Below, piece after piece: positions 9,021 through 16,854 of a stretch of DNA of 64,000 nucleotides (the first letter of the stretch is position 1; every line of letters begins with the position of its first letter). This DNA comes from an uncultured Brevibacillus sp. (GTDB lineage: Bacteria > Bacillota > Bacilli > Brevibacillales > Brevibacillaceae). The stretch spans positions 1 through 64,000 of the forward strand of contig NZ_CANMZW010000032.1 of assembly GCF_947502445.1 (NCBI RefSeq). Reading direction: 5' to 3'. The notes under the pieces are model-generated. The model was not told the origin of the DNA, made no database searches, and saw only the letters and a program-made list of their open reading frames with translations. The translations under genes and the position numbers were made by a program.

Positions 9021-9818
9021 CTACCCGTTTAGCTCGATTGTCCACACTTCTTGTAGGGCCTCACGAAATAACTGATCCAATTGCTCGTCTACATGTACTG
9101 ATTTTTGTGCGATCGTTCCCGTTATCGCCTCGAAATACTGAATTCTTTCCTCTAAAAATGCATGGATGGGTTCGATCTTGGGCTCATAATCCAGTTCATC
9201 TCCGGCCTTCTTGCGTGCCAAAAGACTCTTAATAACTGATTTAAGCTCACTGCTATCCGAAATGAACACCTCAACTAAACGCTCAAATTCCACAGGTGGC
9301 ATGCTATCAAATTTCTCGACCCAGCAGCAGGCAAGAATAGGACGTAAGACATAAAAATACTTTTTGATCCTCACCAGGTCCCCCATCAAATAATCGCGGT
9401 AGTTCCCTTTTGCCATGTTCAAATAATGGTACAGACATGATTTAGGAGAAAACGCTTGTGAGGCTAGTTGTCGCAGCTGCTCGGCAACAGAGTACTTTTC
9501 CTCATATTGAATCGGCGAATGCAGCCATTCGAGCAGAGGCGGGTTTGATTTCCGAAATAATTGCAATGCCTTTTTCAAATCCCAGCCGTTAATATCAAGC
9601 ATATTGCTTATCGGCCTTTCAATCACATTACGCTTCTCAAAAATGGATAAGTACCACGATGGCTGCCGGATATATAGAAATCGCACATCATAATCACTAT
9701 CTTTGGATGGGAATCCCCACGCTCTGCTGCCTGATTCGCAAGCAAAAAGGATGCGGACTTGTTCTTCCTGTTCAATCTTGTGCAGCTCGTTTCGAATGGA
9801 TTGTTGGTAATCAGGCAT
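9021..9818 (-). CDS. Predicted nucleotidyltransferase (COG3541-like)
   Basis: 265 residues. The N-terminus carries the pol-beta-type nucleotidyltransferase signature GSRAWGF...DSDYDVRF at residues 30-47, with the paired aspartates expected to bind metal. The rest resembles the COG3541 family of stand-alone predicted nucleotidyltransferases, for which a substrate is not established. The start at 9818 has AAAGGTGG upstream; an in-frame ATG 30 bp earlier is less likely. It lies 18 bp before hen1 and downstream of rsr. Its position suggests it modifies or tails the RNA ends handled by the repair enzymes or the Y RNAs; that role is inferred from context. Confidence 0.82.
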   Translation of the reverse strand: MPDYQQSIRNELHKIEQEEQVRILFACESGSRAWGFPSKDSDYDVRFLYIRQPSWYLSIFEKRNVIERPISNMLDINGWDLKKALQLFRKSNPPLLEWLHSPIQYEEKYSVAEQLRQLASQAFSPKSCLYHYLNMAKGNYRDYLMGDLVRIKKYFYVLRPILACCWVEKFDSMPPVEFERLVEVFISDSSELKSVIKSLLARKKAGDELDYEPKIEPIHAFLEERIQYFEAITGTIAQKSVHVDEQLDQLFREALQEVWTIELNG

Positions 9819-9902
9819 GCTGGGCCCACCTTTCATTTTGTTGTGCAAATAGTGCCAAGATCAAGATGCGTTCCTGGCCAAGTCGATCTTGTTATTCCTA
9901 TA

Positions 9903-11396
9903 TTATAAGGAGAGCGCCTTTACTTTCTGTACGATCGTGTCATACCCTGTAGCTGCTTGAGCGATGTATGAAAGGACAGTCTCGCTCCACCCGTAAATGT
10001 AAAATGTATTCTCATCCTGTGGGGGTACCATCGCATGTCGATAGGGCGCAATATCAACGATAAACACTTTGACCTGCGGATTTACTGAAGAACGATAGTT
10101 AAGCAAGTCACGATAAAACGGACTTCCGCTATTCTGCTGCTCATCCGTAATGATGATGATCTGATCAACCAGCTTCCGATCCTGCGTGAGCTTTCTTACA
10201 GGTGCACCTGTATCCGTCCCGCCACGAGCGCGAATCTTTTCGGCTTGGCTCAGGATGCTGTCAAAACGAGAGGGCTTTGCGTCGACTACATTCGTATCAA
10301 ACAGCCAGAAGAGAGAGTTCCCTTTTGTTTTTTTATACAAAGCCAAAGCAAAGACAGACCCGATCTGCAAATAGTCTCCGCTCATGGAGCCAGAAATATC
10401 GAGAAAAATGGCTGTTTTCTCTCCCAGCTCTGGCAGGTTATCAAAGGTCAAATCTACCGCTACACGCAAGGCATCTCGCAGCTCTGGATGTTCTACCTGT
10501 CTGAATGCTTTGGCAAACTGGAACGGCAAAATTTTGGTTTTCTCCAATGCTTGACGATCCGTTAAACGTTTCACTGCATAGTCGAGATGAGCAGGATCAT
10601 CAAACACTCCTGCACGTGTTAGAGCTTGCAGGTGACGAAGCAAAGCGAAGACAGGCATTTGGTACAGAAGCGCTTCCCAGATGGCTTTGGTCGGTTTGAT
10701 CGCACTAGTCACCGTTTCGTAAGGGAGCTTTCCCGTTTGAATCCACTCGATTTGCTCGTTTTCTGTCTTTGCCTGCTTCAGCTTTTCCACTGCTTCTATT
10801 TGTGGCAGAAGTGCTTTATTGACTTCATGACCGCGCAAGTAGCGAAACAAAGCTTGTTGTTTCAGGTCGATCGGCTTTGGATGGGCCGTAGCGATGATGT
10901 CACCCAAGCTATAGCCCCGTCCCCGCCCATTATATTTCAGCGCCCAATATTCCGAGAGATTGGTTAAGTAACGGTTCACTTGTCTTTTTACTGCTCTTCC
11001 TCCTTCTCCTCGCCCCATGCTTTGGAGAATAGTCAGAAAATCGGACAGGTCGGAGGGTATGCGCACGACTTGCAAAAAAACGGCAGAAAACAAATCTGGA
11101 TGATATAGTGACAAAATCGCCAGTCCAAACAAAGGCTGAAATCGCATGAAGCCCTCATTGCGAGCGAAGACCAAGGCTTTTGCCATGAACTGCGGATTCA
11201 CTTTCGCGACCTCATGATGCAGCTGTGTCGCTTCCTCAATCATTTGGCTCTGATCGGTATAAAACGTGTTGCCAAGTGTATTGGTCAAGAGTGTCTGCAC
11301 ATATTGTTCTTCTAAGGAACGTGTATAAGCAGAGAACCCCTCTTTGTTTTTTGTAGCTGGAGGCTGGGGCTGAAAAATTTTTCGCGTCATACTCAT
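9903..11396 (-). CDS. rsr: TROVE/vWA Ro60 ortholog (Rsr)
   Basis: 497 residues. Residues about 20-310 form the TROVE helical-repeat ring (family marker YSLGDIIATAHPKP near 162-175), and the C-terminal part is a von Willebrand A domain with an intact MIDAS, DISGSMSG (Asp333, Ser335, Ser337). Ro proteins bind Y RNAs on the outside of the ring and misfolded RNA ends in the cavity; bacterial Rsr can tether exonucleases through Y RNA. GGGGGAG lies 5 nt before the ATG. Two structured RNA genes are encoded on the same strand just upstream, the placement expected for a cognate Y RNA. It is the first protein gene of the repair operon. Confidence 0.95.
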   Translation of the reverse strand: MSMTRKIFQPQPPATKNKEGFSAYTRSLEEQYVQTLLTNTLGNTFYTDQSQMIEEATQLHHEVAKVNPQFMAKALVFARNEGFMRFQPLFGLAILSLYHPDLFSAVFLQVVRIPSDLSDFLTILQSMGRGEGGRAVKRQVNRYLTNLSEYWALKYNGRGRGYSLGDIIATAHPKPIDLKQQALFRYLRGHEVNKALLPQIEAVEKLKQAKTENEQIEWIQTGKLPYETVTSAIKPTKAIWEALLYQMPVFALLRHLQALTRAGVFDDPAHLDYAVKRLTDRQALEKTKILPFQFAKAFRQVEHPELRDALRVAVDLTFDNLPELGEKTAIFLDISGSMSGDYLQIGSVFALALYKKTKGNSLFWLFDTNVVDAKPSRFDSILSQAEKIRARGGTDTGAPVRKLTQDRKLVDQIIIITDEQQNSGSPFYRDLLNYRSSVNPQVKVFIVDIAPYRHAMVPPQDENTFYIYGWSETVLSYIAQAATGYDTIVQKVKALSL

Positions 11397-11486
11397 ATGT
11401 ACTCCCCCTTTTGGTAGACCTTGCGGGAAAAGCGAGAGACCATTTCTATGAATTGTCCCGTGTGTCAGTGGAAATGAAATGATAGA

Positions 11487-11587
11487 CTGAAGCGAGGAAA
11501 AGTTTGAAAAGGTCGGTCAGTGCTCGCTTAGCACTGTCAAATAATTTGGATTTTATCGAAGGAGCCCTTTCGTGCGCCTCGCTTCAG
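11487..11587 (-). ncRNA. Second Y-RNA-like small RNA
   Basis: A perfect 11-bp inverted repeat (CTGAAGCGAGG at the 5' end, CCTCGCTTCAG at the 3' end) encloses about 79 nt. The 5' arm is followed by CGCACGAAAGG and the 3' arm preceded by CTTTT, the same pattern seen in the neighbouring tRNA-like RNA (GAGG-CGCA ... TTTT-CCTC). Inside are a 7-bp hairpin (CAGTGCT/AGCACTG with AAGCG loop, 11518-11536) and an inner stem AAAGG/CCTTT. No tRNA-like T or D arm is visible. It starts 11 nt after the first RNA ends and lies about 90 bp before rsr. Its ends are inferred from the stem. Confidence 0.62.
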
Positions 11588-11598
11588 CTTTTTTGCGC

Positions 11599-11735
11599 GA
11601 TCATTGAGGAAAAGGGCGGATAGGTACAAACTGCTCTACCAACTGAGCTATCCTGCCGCAGAGACAGGAGTTGGACTCGAACCAACGACACGTCGCTTAA
11701 AAGGCGGAGTAACCCATCCATGCGCCTCAATGATC
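11599..11735 (-). ncRNA. yrlA: YrlA-type Y RNA with a circularly permuted tRNA(Lys)-like domain
   Basis: Perfect 11-bp terminal stem (GATCATTGAGG / CCTCAATGATC), then an inner 8-bp stem (GGATGGGT / ACCTATCC, one G-U). Inside, in order: a lysine-anticodon-like loop CTTTTAA on a 3-bp CGC/GCG stem, variable region, T arm GTTGG-TTCGAGT-CCAAC, 3' acceptor strand TCCTGTC, 5-nt loop TCTGC, 5' acceptor strand GGCAGGA, TA, D arm GCTC-AGTTGGTA-GAGC. The acceptor strands pair over 7 bp with one G-U. The two tRNA halves are therefore in swapped order, and the molecule opens where the D arm would meet the anticodon arm. Known bacterial YrlA RNAs have a tRNA-like module beside an Rsr-binding stem, and rsr lies just downstream. 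It is not a decoding tRNA. Ends are inferred. Confidence 0.85.
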
Positions 11736-11739
11736 TTGA

Positions 11740-11790
11740 TGTGTGGCCATCAGCTGTTGTGTTGACCTCACACGCTAATCATCGCTTATT
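11740..11790. promoter_or_regulatory. Inverted repeat and promoter-like sequence between the Y RNA and WYL genes
   Basis: GTGTGGCCA...TGACCTCACAC forms an imperfect inverted repeat (4 bp plus 5 bp with a small bulge). The right arm overlaps TTGACC (11762-11767), which stands 17 bp before CTTATT and could be the plus-strand promoter of the WYL genes. On the other strand it is directly upstream of the Y RNAs. It is a reasonable candidate operator for the divergent regulators. No clear minus-strand -10 was found. Confidence 0.4.
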
Positions 11791-11912
11791 TTTTGGAGAG
11801 CGAACATGGCGAAAGTATTACGACTTCAGATAATTTTACCATTTTCCCCCTTTTCTTCTCGTATTCCCATTACAATAAGGGATAGCAATTACGCACAAAG
11901 CGAGGAAATGAT

Positions 11913-13229
11913 ATGGCTAGAGAAAGCTTTGATAAAGAAATCCAGTTTCTGCGTCTGCTTGTTTTGACGAGCGGCGCTTATTCACGCCAGCAGTTTGCCG
12001 AGCGGTTAGGAATTTCCGTACATACCTTTGATAAAACGATTAAGCGGTTAAAAGATATCATCTATACAATGTCCAACGAGCTCCCTGCCCATCAGGAAAA
12101 AGAGCTTACCCAGATGCTGCGATACAGCTATTACGATTCATCAGATCCGATGCTTCTGTTTCTTTTCCGCGCCAAATCTTTAAAGGAATCAGAAAGTATG
12201 CGCTTGTCTCTCATTCTGACTGCTATCCAGGAGCAAGCATTGACTGCTGCTGAATTAATCGACGTATGCAACGAGCAGCTCCCTGCCGATTTCCCTCTCC
12301 CCGACGAGAAAACGATTCGCTCTGATCTCAAATATTTGGAGGAGGTCGGCGTCATTTGCAAAGAACCAGGCGGACGCCCTTTTCGCTATCGCATTCATAA
12401 TGAAATCGTGACAAGCTTAACCGACGAGGAATTAACCGATCTGTACGACTTTGTTGACGTGATGGCCAACACACAAGTCCCCTCTGTCCAAGGATACCTG
12501 CTCCGCGATAACCTCAAAAAAGCAAGGAAGCAGGCGGAACCGGCCGCCGAGCTGTTTTTATATAAGTATCCTTTTTATTCTCGTATCCTGGATGAAGCTC
12601 ACTTGTATACCTTGTTTCGGGCGATCCGTCACAGACGCAAGCTGTCGTTTCTTTATTTTTCACCGAAATCAGGCAAGCGCTACACATCCCAGAATACGAA
12701 TCCTCTGTTTGAAAAAGAATCATCAGGAAAGCAGGAGCTTGTCCTCCCCTTGAAGGTTATTTACGACCACCAGTACGGCAGATGGTATCTGCTCGGAAAT
12801 AGCAACAGGCTGGGAATCACGAAGTATCGTGTAGAAGGGCTGACGCAAATTGAAGAAAAGGAGAGCGTTTCTGAAGATCAGTTTGCCCGAAAATGCGCGG
12901 AGCTTGAAGAAAAAATACAGTTCAGCTGGTTGCTTGATACCGGGCGTCCAGTAAAAATCAAGGTGCGCTTCTATCATCCTGAGGGTGGCGAGCCTAATTT
13001 CATCAAGCATCGTGTTCAACAGCAGGGTCAGTGGGGAACGATTACCGAGGAAAATGAGGAATCGTTTGTTTTTGAAATTATCGTAAATGGAACGATGGAG
13101 ATAAGACCGTGGCTCCGCAGCTTTGGCTCCAGCTGCGAGGTATTGGAACCTGCTTATTTACGGAGAGAATTTATCGCAGAATGGAAGGAGATTCAATCGT
13201 ATTATGAATCCATTCGAGAAAATCTTTAA
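11913..13229 (+). CDS. WYL-domain transcriptional regulator
   Basis: 438 residues. The N-terminus has a helix-turn-helix (YSRQQFAERLGISVHTFDKTIKRL, about residues 22-45), a second winged-helix-like segment lies near 105-155, and a WYL domain spans about 235-310 (RKLSFLYFSPKSGKRY, then YGRWYLLGNSN). WYL domains are thought to bind nucleic acid or nucleotide-like ligands and often regulate defence or repair genes. It is transcribed away from the rsr/pnkp/rtcB operon across a 516-bp gap containing the two Y RNAs. A role in sensing RNA damage and controlling that operon is inferred. GCGAGGAAATGAT precedes the ATG. Confidence 0.88.
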   Translation: MARESFDKEIQFLRLLVLTSGAYSRQQFAERLGISVHTFDKTIKRLKDIIYTMSNELPAHQEKELTQMLRYSYYDSSDPMLLFLFRAKSLKESESMRLSLILTAIQEQALTAAELIDVCNEQLPADFPLPDEKTIRSDLKYLEEVGVICKEPGGRPFRYRIHNEIVTSLTDEELTDLYDFVDVMANTQVPSVQGYLLRDNLKKARKQAEPAAELFLYKYPFYSRILDEAHLYTLFRAIRHRRKLSFLYFSPKSGKRYTSQNTNPLFEKESSGKQELVLPLKVIYDHQYGRWYLLGNSNRLGITKYRVEGLTQIEEKESVSEDQFARKCAELEEKIQFSWLLDTGRPVKIKVRFYHPEGGEPNFIKHRVQQQGQWGTITEENEESFVFEIIVNGTMEIRPWLRSFGSSCEVLEPAYLRREFIAEWKEIQSYYESIRENL

Positions 13230-14004
13230 TTATCAGTTGTTTGCCAGGCTCCACGAATCGAGTACCATTACGATTACTGCACATGAGCGTTCGTGGCTAA
13301 AAACGATGCTTGCTCACCCCGCTGCTTCACAGGCTTTTCAGCCGGATACACTGAGCAAGCTCCAACAAATCTTAGAGCCAGAAGAAACGTATGATATAGC
13401 CAGCAGCTTGATTGAAAAGGCAAAAAGCGTAGAGAAGCAGGTTTATCATCCTTTGTTACGTCAGCTGCGTCGCGTCATCGCCAGCAATCAGGGAGTACGA
13501 ATCACGTACCAAAACAAAAACGGGAGGATCAGAAGCGAGCAGTCAGGCTTTCCTTACAAATTGGAGTATTCGATGGTCAAACGCGAATGGTATTTGCTAT
13601 GGTACCATTTGCGTCATCATTCGTTTATGGCAACCCGCTTCCAAAATATCCTGTCCGTCGCAAAGACAGAGCTCGATGATGCTCAAATGCAGATTGTGAT
13701 AGCACAAATCGAGACCATTCTTGATTCCAAAAAAGAACAGGCTGTCATCGAGGTAGTCCGTTCCTACAACAAGGAGCTGTCACGCATCCTTTACGCCTTC
13801 TCCTGCTTTGAAAAGGATGTTGAATACGAAGCTGATACGGACACGTACCGAATTACTGTCACTTTTCTTATGGACGATCGGGAGTATATTCTATCGAAAA
13901 TGCGCTTCTTGGGAAAGCGGGTCAGGATCGTAAGTGGTCAAGAATTGAAAGAGCGAATGCTAGAGTCATCCGAAAAAGCACTCGCACGGTATGGAATGGA
14001 TTGA
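13204..14004 (+). CDS. Second WYL-domain protein, overlapping the first
   Basis: 267 residues starting at ATG 13204, inside the last 26 bp of the upstream WYL gene in another frame, so the two are translationally coupled. The WYL region is near residues 95-150 (GVRITYQNKNGRIRSEQ, then REWYLLWYHLRHHSF). No clear helix-turn-helix is visible in its N-terminal 80 residues, so it may act as a partner of the first protein rather than alone. A longer in-frame start at 13123 lies fully within the first gene and is less likely. A strong terminator follows. Confidence 0.82.
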   Translation: MNPFEKIFNYQLFARLHESSTITITAHERSWLKTMLAHPAASQAFQPDTLSKLQQILEPEETYDIASSLIEKAKSVEKQVYHPLLRQLRRVIASNQGVRITYQNKNGRIRSEQSGFPYKLEYSMVKREWYLLWYHLRHHSFMATRFQNILSVAKTELDDAQMQIVIAQIETILDSKKEQAVIEVVRSYNKELSRILYAFSCFEKDVEYEADTDTYRITVTFLMDDREYILSKMRFLGKRVRIVSGQELKERMLESSEKALARYGMD

Positions 14005-14019
14005 CCCCTGTAAAAAGAG

Positions 14020-14053
14020 CCGCCCCTTCTCGTGATGAAGGAGCGGTTTTTTT
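14020..14053 (+). terminator. Terminator of the WYL gene pair
   Basis: Stem CCGCCCCTTC / GAAGGAGCGG (one mismatch) with loop TCGTGAT followed by seven T on the plus strand, 16 bp after the second WYL stop codon. It sits between two convergent transcription units. Confidence 0.88.
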
Positions 14054-14059
14054 ATCAGC

Positions 14060-15550
14060 TCAGCTCGTTACTAATCGATTTGCACAGCGCTCATAATGCT
14101 GATGCCATGGGCGTATTCTTTCAAATACTGCACTTGCTGTCAAAACATCGGCGTCCGCGTACCGTTTTCCGATAATCTGCATGCCTACAGGAAGATGATT
14201 ATCTGCCAGCCCGGCTGGAATGGATGCCGCAGGATGACCGGTAAAATTCATAAAATACGTCATGCACCAGCCAATCAGGGGATCGACGTCTTCCCCGTTA
14301 ATCATGCTTGGACCTACTGTATTCCCGTCTGCTGCATTGTCGACAGGCAAGCATGCCAGCGTTGGCGTAATGAGCAGATCGTACTTTTCAAAGACTCCTT
14401 GTATCGCATCATAAATATGTGTTCGCATTTCCTGATCACGAATTACATCCTGGGCAGATATTCGAGAGGCTTTTTCAAGCCACTCCAGCACTTGCGGCGG
14501 AAAATCATCACGATGGTCTGACAGCAAATCCAAGCCACCTTCCTTCATGCTGTCCAGCATGCGTACACCGCCTGGCATAATCAGACGCGACAACAAATCA
14601 CTTAGCTCCCGGTGTGTATATTTGATGCCTAAGCGAACTTCTTCGACGTGTGCGCCTGCCTCTGTAAAAGCGGACACTGCTCGTGCCACGACCTCTTTTA
14701 CTTTGTGATCGACAGGGAAAATATCAAAATCGGAGCTGTAGGCAATTCGCCAGCCCTTCATGGAGCGTGTCAATGCTTTGGTAAAATCGATTTCATCCGG
14801 TAAACTAAACGGATCACGCGGATCATAGCCAGACAATACATTCATAGAAATAGCTGCATCTTCTACTGTTCTTGTAATCGGTCCTTCATACAAGAAAGGC
14901 ATCGTACCGCCAAAAGCATTGGGTCGACCCGTATACGGAACGCGACCAAATGAAGCCTTATAGCCATAGACACCGCACCAGGAGGCAGGGATACGGATAG
15001 AGCCTCCCCCATCTGTCCCTTCCGCGATTGGCAAGAGACCGTCTGCCACCGCTGCTGCACTTCCTCCAGAGGACCCCCCACTATTTTTACTCAAATCAAA
15101 CGGGTTCCGGGTAGGACCGAACAAATAGTTATCGCAAGTACCTCGCAAGCCTAGCAACGGACTGTTTGTTTTCCCAACAATGATTGCCCCTGCCTTTTCC
15201 ATTCGCTCTGTATACAGACAAGAAAAATCCACGACGTTTTGCCGAAATGCTCGAATCCCTCCAAAAGTACTAATCCAGCCTGGTTTAAAATCGAATAAAT
15301 CTTTGATCGCTGTAGGAACACCATGCAAAGGACCAATTTCCTCGCCTGACATGAGTGCTTGCTCCGCTCGTTTGGCAGCATTGCGGGCATCATCAAAGCC
15401 AAAGTAAATCAAGGCATTGATACTGCTGTTCCGCTCTTCGATTCGTTCGATAAAAGCTTGCGTCACATCGACAGGCGAAAGCTCACGACGCCGGATACGA
15501 GATGCGAGTTCACTGGCAGACATATAAGCTAATTGATTGGATAGAGACAT
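14060..15550 (-). CDS. Amidase-signature family hydrolase
   Basis: 496 residues of the amidase signature family, serine hydrolases that cleave carboxamides to acid plus amine or ammonia. The Ser-cisSer-Lys triad is visible: Lys83 in AIKDLFD, Ser160 in NSGGSSGGS and Ser184 in GTDGGGSIRIPAS, with the 24-residue Ser-Ser spacing typical of the family. No Gat partners are nearby, so this is a stand-alone catabolic amidase and not tRNA amidotransferase. The natural substrate cannot be told from sequence. AGGAGG lies about 8 bases before the ATG. The gene is convergent with the WYL pair. Confidence 0.92.
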   Translation of the reverse strand: MSLSNQLAYMSASELASRIRRRELSPVDVTQAFIERIEERNSSINALIYFGFDDARNAAKRAEQALMSGEEIGPLHGVPTAIKDLFDFKPGWISTFGGIRAFRQNVVDFSCLYTERMEKAGAIIVGKTNSPLLGLRGTCDNYLFGPTRNPFDLSKNSGGSSGGSAAAVADGLLPIAEGTDGGGSIRIPASWCGVYGYKASFGRVPYTGRPNAFGGTMPFLYEGPITRTVEDAAISMNVLSGYDPRDPFSLPDEIDFTKALTRSMKGWRIAYSSDFDIFPVDHKVKEVVARAVSAFTEAGAHVEEVRLGIKYTHRELSDLLSRLIMPGGVRMLDSMKEGGLDLLSDHRDDFPPQVLEWLEKASRISAQDVIRDQEMRTHIYDAIQGVFEKYDLLITPTLACLPVDNAADGNTVGPSMINGEDVDPLIGWCMTYFMNFTGHPAASIPAGLADNHLPVGMQIIGKRYADADVLTASAVFERIRPWHQHYERCANRLVTS

Positions 15551-15747
15551 CTTTACACCCTCCTAACAGTGGATACGTAAGTGTTATGATTCACATTCTG
15601 AATAGTTCGACTTATCTATCTAATATCCTGCCTTTCTTATGTATCTATTTACCTACAAACTGTCAAAGCAAAAAAGCGATTCCTCCATGGGAATCGCCCT
15701 TGTATCGTCAGCCAATTTTCATGCGAAGTCTGCCAGACTGCACAGCG

Positions 15748-16818
15748 CTACGAGACACTCTCTTGTAATGTCACTGGACTCGTTTCCCAGACTGTACTTG
15801 GAATCTCTCGCTTCAACACCGGAATGATCTCTTGTGCAAAGCGCTCCACCTGCTCTTTTTGCTCTGCTACTGTAAGTCCATCTACACTAATGCTCAGAAC
15901 TTGATGACCGAAAGCCTTGTGATAATCGAGAACTTTCTCTATCACATGCTCGGGACTGCCCACGAGAATAGGTCCGTTCTTCACGTTGTCCTCCAGATCT
16001 TTAAACGGAGGAATGTCATGCGGTTGCGTAAGTCTTGCCCGAAAAGCCTCGTGATAAGGTCGGAATCTCTTAATCGCCTCTTCTGTCGTGTTCGCTAAAA
16101 AGATACTGCCTCCGGAGCCTGCCCCTACAACTGCCTTTTTTGGATCGTGACCATAATAGGCAAGGCGCTCACGGTAGTGCTCAATCAGCGTTTTATACTT
16201 TTCCTGACGATGCAAGGTATTGGATGAGAAAAGAGGTTCGCCGTATTTTGCTGCCAATTCCGTCGACAGCTTACTGGATGCACTGCCATGCCAGACTGGA
16301 ATCTTCTTTTGATAAGGTCTCGGTTGCGTTGTCACATTTTGCAAAGCTGGACGATACTTGCCCTCCCACGTGACGTTTTCCTCATTCCATAAACGGCTGA
16401 GCAGCTCATAACGCTCCGCCAAGGAATCCCACTGCTCCTCCTCATTAATCCCGAACAGCGGATAATGCTGCGCAAAGTTCCCCTTTCCGATGATCAGTTC
16501 GACACGTCCTTCCGAGAGGTGATCGAGTGTTGCGTAGTCCTCGGCTACCCTCACCGGATCGAGGATGCTCAAAACAGTAACTGTGGTCAGCAAACGAATG
16601 CGCGAGGTTCTTGCCGCGATGGCAGTTAAAACAATTGGTGGCGAGGAGGAAATAAACGGTGCTCCATGCCGCTCACCGACACCATAAGCATCAAAGCGGA
16701 GTTTTTCAGCGAGGATCGCCTGGTCCAGAATGTTTTGGAATTTCTCCTGCTGCGTAAAAGCTTCACCCGTTACAGGATTAGGCGTATTTTGCATCAGACT
16801 CATCAGAGCAAATTTCAT
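15748..16818 (-). CDS. Luciferase-like (LLM) flavin-dependent monooxygenase, copy 1
   Basis: 356 residues of the bacterial luciferase-like monooxygenase superfamily: TIM-barrel enzymes using reduced FMN or F420 and oxygen. Recognisable segments are VGERHGAPFISSSPP, LLTTVTVLSILDPVRVAEDY and GRVELIIGKGN. The start at 16818 (MKFALMS) has AAAGGAGG 8 nt upstream; a longer in-frame start would place that site inside the gene. It is a clear paralog of the protein at 23036-24115, and the two bracket a peptide-type ABC transporter. It is last in that operon, 36 bp after the ATPase gene. Oxidation of an imported sulfur- or amine-containing compound is possible but unproven. Confidence 0.9.
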   Translation of the reverse strand: MKFALMSLMQNTPNPVTGEAFTQQEKFQNILDQAILAEKLRFDAYGVGERHGAPFISSSPPIVLTAIAARTSRIRLLTTVTVLSILDPVRVAEDYATLDHLSEGRVELIIGKGNFAQHYPLFGINEEEQWDSLAERYELLSRLWNEENVTWEGKYRPALQNVTTQPRPYQKKIPVWHGSASSKLSTELAAKYGEPLFSSNTLHRQEKYKTLIEHYRERLAYYGHDPKKAVVGAGSGGSIFLANTTEEAIKRFRPYHEAFRARLTQPHDIPPFKDLEDNVKNGPILVGSPEHVIEKVLDYHKAFGHQVLSISVDGLTVAEQKEQVERFAQEIIPVLKREIPSTVWETSPVTLQESVS

Positions 16819-16854
16819 TAGATGTTCCTCCTTTTTCGTCATCTGTGATTGGAT

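Noticed and set aside
9857..9893. Inverted repeat CAAGATC/GATCTTG between rsr and the nucleotidyltransferase gene as a terminator
   Set aside because: Short arms, long loop and no T run; at most an RNA-processing or mRNA-stability element.
11618..11700. An ordinary tRNA gene (T-loop and D-loop sequences visible)
   Set aside because: The T arm precedes the D arm and the acceptor strands are joined by a 5-nt loop, so no normal cloverleaf with free acceptor ends can form. It fits a Y RNA tRNA mimic beside rsr.
11806..11975. Small plus-strand open frame starting MAKVLRLQ with a GGAGAG upstream
   Set aside because: It runs into the WYL gene in another frame, has unlikely protein composition and no family resemblance. 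It is probably leader sequence.
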